Assembly (NCBI RefSeq): GCF_003626645.1
Contig: NZ_RBAM01000011.1
Coordinates: 124,001 to 188,000 of the forward strand
Length of the DNA: 64,000 bases
Origin: Streptomyces klenkii
GTDB taxonomy: Bacteria > Actinomycetota > Actinomycetes > Streptomycetales > Streptomycetaceae
Reading direction: 5' to 3'
Shown one piece after another: positions 58,352 through 64,000 of the stretch. The translations under genes were made by a program, and so were the position numbers. How positions within the stretch are numbered: position 1 is the first letter of the stretch; every line of letters starts with the position of its first letter. The notes under the pieces are model-generated. The model had not been told where the DNA came from, did not search any database, and worked only from the letters and a program-made list of their open reading frames with translations.

Positions 58352-59359
58352 CTAGCGCGCGATGCGCGGATCGAGCGCATCCCGAACCGCATCGCCGAGG
58401 AGATTGAAGGCGAGGACGAAGACGAGGATCGCCGCGCCCGGGAAGACCATGTACGTCGGGTCGTCGTAGAAGACCTCGGAGCCGCGGGAGATCATGCGGC
58501 CCCAGTCGGGGACCGGCTCGTTGATGCCGACGCCGAGGAAGGACAGCGCGGCCTCGGCGGTGACGATGCCGGGGACGGCGAGCGTGATGTGCACGAGCAC
58601 GGGCGCCCACACGTTGGGCAGCAGCTCGCGCAGCACGACGTGCCGGCGGCTCGCCCCGACGGCCCGCGCCGCCTCGACGAACTCCCGCTCGCGCAGGGCC
58701 CGCACGGCGGTGCGCAGGACCATGGCGAGCGGCACCCAGCCGAAGGCCGAGAACACCAGGATGAGCGAGGTGAACTGCATCCAGGCGGGCTCGTTCTCAC
58801 CGGGGTCGACGAAGCGGGTCTGGATCACCGGGCTGAGCGCGAGGAGAAGCAGAAGTGTCGGAAAACCGAGCAGTGCATTGCATACGAAAGTGAAGGCCCG
58901 GTCGGCGAGGCCGCTGAGGTAGCCGACGGTCACGCCGAGGACGACGCCCGCCACGGCGATCACGGCGACGGAGGCGAGGGCCACCAGCAGCGACGTGCGC
59001 ATGCCGTACACGAGCTGGGCGAACACGTCGCGGCCGAGGCCGGGTTCGATGCCGAACCAGTGGTCGGCGGAGATGCCGCCGTTGGGCAGGACCGGAAGGC
59101 CCTCGGCGCTCAGCAGACCGGGGGTCTGCTGCCCGTAGTGGGAGGTGGGGTCCTTCCCGTAGAGGGCCGTGACCAGGGGCGCGGCGGCCGCGAGCAGCGC
59201 GCAGAACACGGCGACGGCGAGGGCGGCCATGCCCGTGCGGTCGCGGCGGAACGCCCGGCAGGCGGTGGCGAAGGGGCCGCGGGAGGGGGTGTCGGAGGGC
59301 CCGTGGGAGGGCGCTTCGAGGGTGTCCCGAGGGGGTCCCCCTGAGTGCTCTTCGGCCAT
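58352..59359 (-). CDS. Oligopeptide ABC permease (OppC type)
   Basis: 335 residues with an N-terminal hydrophilic arm and six helices. HWFGIEPGLGRDVFAQLVYGMRTSLLVALASVAV is the OppC signature; the EAA loop reads EFVEAARAVGASRRHVVLRELLPNVWAPVLVH and is followed by ALSFLGVGINEPVPDWGRMI. It is the first gene of the operon. GGAG lies about 11 bases before the ATG, a rather long spacing. The 129 bases to the next gene contain the hairpin at 58253. Confidence 0.94.
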   Translation of the reverse strand: MAEEHSGGPPRDTLEAPSHGPSDTPSRGPFATACRAFRRDRTGMAALAVAVFCALLAAAAPLVTALYGKDPTSHYGQQTPGLLSAEGLPVLPNGGISADHWFGIEPGLGRDVFAQLVYGMRTSLLVALASVAVIAVAGVVLGVTVGYLSGLADRAFTFVCNALLGFPTLLLLLALSPVIQTRFVDPGENEPAWMQFTSLILVFSAFGWVPLAMVLRTAVRALREREFVEAARAVGASRRHVVLRELLPNVWAPVLVHITLAVPGIVTAEAALSFLGVGINEPVPDWGRMISRGSEVFYDDPTYMVFPGAAILVFVLAFNLLGDAVRDALDPRIAR

Positions 59360-59772
59360 TTGCTGCCGCGCTCCTGTATCGCTCCGGCCGCCGCTCGGTC
59401 ACGTGGCGGGCCTCTTTTCGGCCGGTGTGCGGGGATCGCCCGATCCGGCGTGCGGATCATTAGATCCAACGAAATGAGCGTCCGCAATCCATCTTTTTAA
59501 AGGCGAGTTGGATAATTCAACGTTGATTACAAGGAATCCTTGCTGGTCAATATCCCTGTAACATTAATTCCCCGCAATTGCCCCGAAACGGACGCCGGGC
59601 GGGGTCGAACCTTCTCCACAGAGGCCCGTATGAGACGTGCCTCACACGAGATTCAGCCACTACTGAGGGTTTTCAACCAGCGACTGAAAGTGTTCGATCC
59701 ATGTGCGTTCATGCTCAACTTGGGTAAGACTGCCGTCCGTTATCTGCAGCCACGAGCAAGGGAGTGTTCGGA
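59360..59772. promoter_or_regulatory. AT-rich divergent control region with two palindromes
   Basis: 413 bases without a gene between the opp operon and the SSI gene. Bases 59460-59590 are strikingly AT-rich for this genome. TCAACGTTGA (59517-59526) is a perfect 10-bp palindrome, and CAAGGAATCCTTG (59530-59542) has 6-bp arms around one base. On the minus strand TTGACC then TAATCA after 15 bases could be a promoter for opp. These look like regulator sites. Confidence 0.5.
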
Positions 59773-60228
59773 ATGCGGTACATCACTGGGGGCATCGCGA
59801 TGGGCGCCGCGCTCGCACTGGGCGGCGGCCTCCTGGCCGCCGGAACGACGACCGCGAGCGCCGCACCTGCACCTGTCCCCGCGGCACAGACGCAGAGTCT
59901 GTACGCCGCCTCCGCCCTGGTCCTGACCGTCGGTCACGGAGCGAACTCCACCGAGGCCTCGGTCGACCGCGCGGTGACGCTGACCTGTTTCCCCAAGGCG
60001 ACCGGCTCGCACCCGGACTCGAAGGGCGCCTGCGCCGCGCTGAAGGCGGCCGACGGTGACTTCAAGAAGGCCACCACCATCAAGTCCGGCACGGCCTGCA
60101 CCAAGGAATGGAACCCCAGCGTCGTGACCGCCGACGGCGTCTGGGAGGGCCAGCGGGTCCGCTTCGAGCGCACCTTCGCGAACCCGTGCGAGGCGAAGGC
60201 GGGCAAGGGCACGCTCTTCGAGTTCTGA
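59773..60228 (+). CDS. Subtilisin-inhibitor-like protein (SSI family), P1 Lys
   Basis: 151 residues from the ATG at 59773 with AAGGGAG upstream. Residues 1-31 are a Sec signal ending ASAA. Mature features are those of SSI: SALVLTVGHGANS, CFPKATGSHPDSKGAC (Cys72-Cys87), and the reactive loop ACTKEWNPSVVTADGVWEG with Cys109 paired to Cys139, ending TFANPCEAKAGKGTLFEF. By alignment with SSI (Cys71-Pro-Met73) the P1 residue is Lys111, predicting strong inhibition of trypsin-like proteases. Secreted dimer. Convergent with an S1 protease gene. Confidence 0.95.
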   Translation: MRYITGGIAMGAALALGGGLLAAGTTTASAAPAPVPAAQTQSLYAASALVLTVGHGANSTEASVDRAVTLTCFPKATGSHPDSKGACAALKAADGDFKKATTIKSGTACTKEWNPSVVTADGVWEGQRVRFERTFANPCEAKAGKGTLFEF

Positions 60229-60291
60229 AACCCCCCGCGAACCGGCTGAACGACTGCACAACTGAACGCAGAGACCGGTTGAGCGTGGAAC

Positions 60292-60326
60292 GGCCCCCGG
60301 ACACCGTGGAGGTGTGTCCGGGGGCC
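60292..60326. terminator. Bidirectional terminator between SSI and protease genes
   Basis: GGCCCCCGGACAC (60292-60304) pairs with GTGTCCGGGGGCC (60314-60326), 13 bp with a 9-base loop, 64 bases after the SSI stop and 28 before the protease stop. Confidence 0.85.
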
Positions 60327-60353
60327 GCGTCCTGCGCGCCCTCCGCTTCGGCC

Positions 60354-61451
60354 TTACGGGATGGTCGCGCCGTACGCATCGAGGATCTCCTGGACCGGCT
60401 GGTAGTACGTCCTCGGCGCCGGGACCGGCATCGTGCAGCTCCCGGAGCCGCCGGACAGCACGCCCAGCGCCGTCGTCCCGGCGAAGAGGGGGCCGCCGCT
60501 GTCACCGGCCTCCGCGCAGGCGCTGGTCTCGATGAGCCCGGTGACCTGGCCCTCCTTGTAGTTGACCGTGGCGTTGAGGGCGGTGACCGTGCCGTTCTTC
60601 AGCCCCGTCGAGGAGCCGCTGCGGCTGATGGCCTGGCCGACGGTCGCGGCGCCGGCGCCGGTGATGGGCTTCAGGCCCGGGTTCACGGCGCTCGGGTGGT
60701 CGACGGCGCCGGTGGCGGGGTACGCGGCGATGGCGTAGTCCCGGCCGGGGAACGTGGCGGCCTCGGTCCTCGCGATCACCGGGCCGCCGTTCGAGGCGCG
60801 CCAGTCGGGCTCGGCCTTGCCGCAGTGCCCGGCCGTCACGAAGGCGTCGGGCTTGCCGGGCCGCTTCACGTTGAAGCCGAGCGAGCAGCGGTACTGCGAG
60901 CCCCAGATGCCGTCGCCGCCGGCGATGAACCGGGTGAGCTTCGTGGCGGACCTCTTGACCACGACCGCGCTGCCCAGCGAGCGGGCGGTGTCCTTGATCC
61001 GCGCGAGGTCCGCCGCCGTGACCGTGGGGTCGGCGGTCAGGACCACCTTGTTGAGCCGCGGATCGGCCGCCCAGGCGGTGCCGGGGGTGGTGATGCGGGA
61101 GTCCAGCGTCGCGTGGGCGGAGTCGAGCTCGGCCTTCGAGTGCTCCACGACGCGGGGCGCGGCACCTGCCGCGCGGACGAGGCCGGCGGCGTCGCTGTCG
61201 GTGACGTCGACGACGAGCCGGCCGAGGGCGGAGTCGTAGTACGAACCCGCGACGGCGCCGCCCAGTGCGGCGACGAGCGTCCTGGCGAGGGAGGCGTCCG
61301 AAGCGTTCGAAGCGGCGGACGGTGCGCGGGCCGGAGCGGCGGGCGAGCCGGGCGAGGCGTCGGCCTGCTGGGGGCTGAGGGTCACCGCCGCGAGGGCGAC
61401 GGCCGACGCGGCGGCGAGGGCGACGCGCGCGGGGATCCATCTACGCTTCAA
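60354..61451 (-). CDS. Secreted S1E serine protease (streptogrisin-like)
   Basis: 365 residues from a TTG at 61451, chosen because GGAGG stands seven bases before and LKRRWIPARVALAAASAVALAAVTL forms a signal peptide. Residues 35 to about 173 are the pro-region of alpha-lytic-protease type. The mature enzyme probably starts near FIAGGDGIWG. Catalytic triad: His209 (VTAGHC), Asp238 (GRDYA), Ser318 (GDSGGP). Cys188/Cys210 and Cys312/Cys343-type pairs give disulfides. It ends soon after the protease domain, with no chitin-binding tail. The adjacent SSI gene is probably part of the same extracellular protease-control set. Confidence 0.94.
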   Translation of the reverse strand: MKRRWIPARVALAAASAVALAAVTLSPQQADASPGSPAAPARAPSAASNASDASLARTLVAALGGAVAGSYYDSALGRLVVDVTDSDAAGLVRAAGAAPRVVEHSKAELDSAHATLDSRITTPGTAWAADPRLNKVVLTADPTVTAADLARIKDTARSLGSAVVVKRSATKLTRFIAGGDGIWGSQYRCSLGFNVKRPGKPDAFVTAGHCGKAEPDWRASNGGPVIARTEAATFPGRDYAIAAYPATGAVDHPSAVNPGLKPITGAGAATVGQAISRSGSSTGLKNGTVTALNATVNYKEGQVTGLIETSACAEAGDSGGPLFAGTTALGVLSGGSGSCTMPVPAPRTYYQPVQEILDAYGATIP

Positions 61452-61935
61452 CTCGGCACCTCCGGTGGGGGGTTGGGCCACGGAGAGGCGACTCGCCGGG
61501 CCCGGAGGACATACGACACGGGCTCGCCGACGGCTTTACAGAGGGCGCGTCCATGCCAAGTTGGCTTGTTGAGTATCCCGGACCCGGGGAGGGCGCGCAC
61601 AAGGCGGAATTCCTTTGGCGCGCGCGTTGCGAAGCGCGCCCCGCGCACACGCTACGCGCGGCCGCCCCACGGTTCACCCCACGGGGCTAGACCGTTGGTG
61701 TTACGGGGAGCGACGTTCCCTCGCGGGGCGCCGGAGCCCTCACTGCCGCAGCAACGGCGAGACGCCGAGCTCAACGCCACCTCATGTACCGGGGCACCAG
61801 CCCTCTGCCCCCGCCGCAACGGCGAAACGCCCCCACGGCGCAGTCCGGCGGTGCCGGATCTGCCGGCACCGCCGGGGGTGCTCACCGTACGAGCAGGGCT
61901 CAAGGGCCGTGACCCGCCCGGTCAGGGCTCAGGGC
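61452..61935. other. 484-bp gene-free region
   Basis: Upstream of the S1 protease and downstream of the slipin gene. It contains the slipin terminator (61845-61875), a GCCAAGTTGGC dyad near 61554, a GCGCGCGTTGCGAAGCGCGC-like dyad near 61620 and two similar segments with CAACGGCGA.ACGCC (61751 and 61818). No convincing gene or promoter could be fixed. Confidence 0.5.
61845..61875. terminator. Terminator after the slipin gene
   Basis: CCGGCGGTGCCGG (61845-61857) pairs with CCGGCACCGCCGG (61863-61875), 13 bp with a 5-base loop, 61 bases beyond the slipin stop. Confidence 0.75.
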
Positions 61936-62799
61936 TCAGGCCTCCGAGGGCGGAGGGAGCTCCTCCGGAGGAGGCGCCGGCGGCTTCTCCACCGCCGATT
62001 TCTCCGCGCGCCGCGGCGGATCCGGCGGCACGAGCCCCTGCTGAGCCGACCGCTCCAGGAAGCGCAGGAGCTCCACCGGGAACGGCAGGACCAGCGTGGA
62101 GTTCTTCTCCGCCGCCACCGCCACCACCGTCTGGAGCAGCCGCAGCTGCAACGCCGACGGCTGGTCGGCCATCGTCGCCGCCGCCTCGGCCAGCTTCTTC
62201 GACGCCAGCAGCTCCGCGTCCGCGTTGATCACCCGCGCCCGCCGCTCGCGCTCCGCCTCGGCCTGCCGGGACATGGACCGCTTCATCGTCTCCGGCAGCG
62301 AGACGTCCTTGATCTCCACGCGGTCGATCTGCACGCCCCAGCCGATGGCGGGGCTGTCGAGCATGAGCTCCAGGCCCTGGTTCAGCTTCTCGCGGTTGGA
62401 GAGCAGGTCGTCGAGGTCGCTCTTGCCGATGATCGAGCGCAGGGACGTCTGGGCCATCTGCGACACCGCGAAGCGGTAGTCCTCCACGGCGATCACCGCT
62501 TCCGCGGGGTTCACGACCTTGAAGTAGACGACCGCGTCGACCCGTACGGTGACGTTGTCGCGGGTGATGCCCTCCTGGGCGGGGACGGGCATCGTGACGA
62601 TCTGCATGTTCACCTTGCGCAGCCGGTCGACGCCCGGAATGACCAGGGTGAACCCCGGCGGGCGGACTTCGGGCATGAGCCGCCCGAGCCGCAGCACCAC
62701 GCCGCGCTCGTACTGCTTGACCACGCGGGCCGCCGCCATGACGTAGACCGCCCCGGCGGACGCCACGCCCACGGCTGCCACCACCAGATCCTCGACCAT
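61936..62799 (-). CDS. Slipin / SPFH (band 7) membrane protein
   Basis: 287 residues from the ATG at 62799. One N-terminal hydrophobic segment (about 4-24), then the SPFH domain: VVKQYERGVVLRLGRLMPEVRPPGFTLVIPGVDRLRKVNMQIVTMPVPAQEGITRDNVTVRVDAVVYFKV, RSIIGKSDLDDLLSNREKLNQ and WGVQIDRVEIKDVSLPETMKRSMSRQAEAERERRARVI, matching stomatin/slipin (YbbK-like) proteins. A helical region and a Pro-rich tail (PPAPPPEELPPPSEA) follow. Slipins form membrane microdomain scaffolds and often pair with NfeD proteases; none is adjacent here. A TGCCCG-TAT-CGGGCA dyad lies 44 bases upstream. Confidence 0.93.
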   Translation of the reverse strand: MVEDLVVAAVGVASAGAVYVMAAARVVKQYERGVVLRLGRLMPEVRPPGFTLVIPGVDRLRKVNMQIVTMPVPAQEGITRDNVTVRVDAVVYFKVVNPAEAVIAVEDYRFAVSQMAQTSLRSIIGKSDLDDLLSNREKLNQGLELMLDSPAIGWGVQIDRVEIKDVSLPETMKRSMSRQAEAERERRARVINADAELLASKKLAEAAATMADQPSALQLRLLQTVVAVAAEKNSTLVLPFPVELLRFLERSAQQGLVPPDPPRRAEKSAVEKPPAPPPEELPPPSEA

Positions 62800-62842
62800 G
62801 GGAGGCCCCCTGCCGTACATCTCAGGTGTTATGTCCACGGTA

Positions 62843-62857
62843 TGCCCGTATCGGGCA
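62843..62857. promoter_or_regulatory. Dyad between slipin and protease genes
   Basis: TGCCCG-TAT-CGGGCA, 6-bp arms, 44 bases before the slipin ATG and 44 bases after the protease stop. It could be an operator or a short terminator. Confidence 0.35.
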
Positions 62858-62900
62858 CAGGGTCGAGTCCCCGGCAGGGGGCAGCCCGGGCGCGCCGTGC

Positions 62901-63827
62901 TCAGCCGATGGTCACGCCGTACGCCTTCAGGGCCGGTCCGACGGGCTGGAAGAACGTCGTCCCGCCGGAGGAGCAGTTCCCGCTGCCGCCGGAGGTGAGG
63001 CCGAGCGCGGTGGACCCGGCGAACAGGGCGCCGCCGCTGTCGCCGGGCTCGGCGCACACATTGGTCTTGATCAGACCGCGGACGACCTGGCCGTTGCCGT
63101 AGTTGACGGTGGCGTTGAGGCCGGTGACCTTGCCGCCGTGCACGCCGGTCGTGGAGCCGCTGCGCTGGACGGCCTGGCCGACGCTCGCGTTGCCCGCGGC
63201 GGTGATCTTCTGGGTGCGGCCGTTGTAGAGGTTGACCTCGCTGGGATGCGCGAGGGAGCCGTTGGTGTACTGCACGATGCCGTAGTCGTTGCCCGGGAAG
63301 CTGGTTCCGGTGGTGGGGCCGATGCTGGTGGTGTGCCCGGAGTTGGTGTAGTAGGCCGGCTTGCCCTCGGTGCAGTGGCCCGCGGTGAGGAAGTAGGCGG
63401 TGTTGCCCTTGCGCACGTTGAAGCCGAGGGAACAGCGCCAGCTCGGGGCGTAGATCGCGTCGCCGCCGCCGAGGTAGGGGCGGAGGACGCCGGCGGTCCG
63501 CTCGATGCGTATCGCGTCGGCGGCGGGGCCGGCCTGCTGCTTGATTCTGGCGAGGGCGGCGTCGGGGACGGTTGCGTCGGCGGTGACGACGAGGGTGCCG
63601 CTGTCCTGGTCGACGGCCCAGGCGGTGCCGGCGACGTCCGCGGACTGCACGGCGGTGGCGGCGGAGGCGAGCAGGGCCGCCGATCCGGCGGAGCCGGCTG
63701 ATCCGGCGGCGGGCTCGGCGTGGGCGGCGGTGCCGAGGAGCGCCGCGGCGGCGGCGAGGGTGGAGGCGAGGGCGACGCGGGTCGCGGTGCGGGTGAGCCG
63801 GCGGGGGGTGGTGCGCTTGATCCTCAC
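62901..63827 (-). CDS. Secreted S1E serine protease (streptogrisin A/B-like)
   Basis: 308 residues from the GTG at 63827, with GGGAGG six bases upstream. Signal peptide to about AAHA (36). A short pro-region of about 80 residues includes a GSAGSAGSA run. The mature enzyme begins near YLGGGDAIYAP, as in SGPA/SGPB. Triad: His151 (LTAGHC), Asp181 (GNDYG), Ser264 (GDSGGA). Its pro-region is much shorter than that of the neighbour at 60354, as in streptogrisin A/B compared with C/D types. It is a likely target or partner of the secreted inhibitor encoded 3 kb away. Sequence 63828-64000 is its upstream region; no gene seen. Confidence 0.94.
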   Translation of the reverse strand: MRIKRTTPRRLTRTATRVALASTLAAAAALLGTAAHAEPAAGSAGSAGSAALLASAATAVQSADVAGTAWAVDQDSGTLVVTADATVPDAALARIKQQAGPAADAIRIERTAGVLRPYLGGGDAIYAPSWRCSLGFNVRKGNTAYFLTAGHCTEGKPAYYTNSGHTTSIGPTTGTSFPGNDYGIVQYTNGSLAHPSEVNLYNGRTQKITAAGNASVGQAVQRSGSTTGVHGGKVTGLNATVNYGNGQVVRGLIKTNVCAEPGDSGGALFAGSTALGLTSGGSGNCSSGGTTFFQPVGPALKAYGVTIG

Positions 63828-64000
63828 GTGGTTCCTCCCGAGTGGGGTCGGTAGGTGAGGCGCAGCCAGTACGTACGGGCACGCGGGATTCCGTTTTCGC
63901 CGTGCCCCTGACAAGTGCTTCTCGGGAGTATTCGGGCCGCGCAACACCCCCCGCAAGAGCCGCTTTCGGACGGGCCCGTCCCTCGCGGGGGATGCGGGCC

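Noticed and set aside
1..64000. tRNA, rRNA or attachment-site tandem structures
   Set aside because: No cloverleaf-like or rRNA-like sequence was recognised, and no integrase gene is present.

Overview
The window is about 64 kb of very GC-rich DNA. It has GC-biased third codon positions, GTG and TTG starts, rare TTA codons, SSI-type inhibitors, streptogrisin-like proteases, an XRE/DUF397 pair and actinobacterial iron and LexA boxes. All of this points to a Streptomyces chromosome (inference from gene content and codon use). I see no rRNA, tRNA, CRISPR array, phage or intact insertion sequence.

Layout. 0-9 kb: a truncated alpha/beta hydrolase, an erythromycin-esterase-family protein and a NamZ-type muramidase on the minus strand; then an SDR oxidoreductase overlapping its TetR neighbour, a second TetR, and homogentisate dioxygenase (hmgA) with a GntR regulator. 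Three tandem 23-bp repeats abut the hmgA promoter. 9-12 kb: a small conserved-looking protein, a membrane Ser/Thr kinase and a secreted SGNH esterase. 12.3-22.3 kb: a cell-surface polysaccharide locus (membrane protein, GNAT/FemAB-like transferase, two GT2 glycosyltransferases, polysaccharide deacetylase, and a 1259-residue flippase fused to a second polytopic membrane module with a TTA codon in the linker), closed by a convergent membrane-anchored GH39-like hydrolase. 22.4-24.1 kb: a DUF5925-type AAA ATPase and a short GntR regulator separated by a 25-bp hairpin.

24.1-37.5 kb (minus strand) is the most striking region: a complete NRPS-independent siderophore locus. Read in the direction of transcription it encodes two FecCD-type permeases, an ATPase, a binding lipoprotein, an ATP-grasp ligase, an IucA/IucC synthetase, an MFS exporter, a second IucA/IucC synthetase, a PLP decarboxylase, and an asparagine-synthetase-like protein. 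The five genes from ATP-grasp to decarboxylase have the same order as vibrioferrin pvsABCDE. A DmdR/IdeR-type iron box lies inside the promoter spacer, and the first mRNA looks leaderless.

37.6-45.2 kb: an Lrp/AsnC regulator with a fused acyl-CoA carboxyltransferase, divergent from an APC transporter; an XRE/DUF397 pair (TTA codon in DUF397); a large inverted repeat; a 38-residue metallothionein-like gene; a DUF402 protein; a secreted lipase. 45.3-50.1 kb: a LexA-boxed operon of dnaE2 and a short Y-family protein lacking catalytic acidic residues. 50.2-53.7 kb: a polytopic membrane protein, a class II Fic protein from an apparently leaderless promoter, and a terpene-synthase-like protein with a TTA codon. 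53.7-59.4 kb: an oligopeptide ABC transporter with fused ATPases. 59.8-64 kb: an SSI-type protease inhibitor with Lys at P1, two secreted S1E serine proteases, and a slipin (SPFH) protein.
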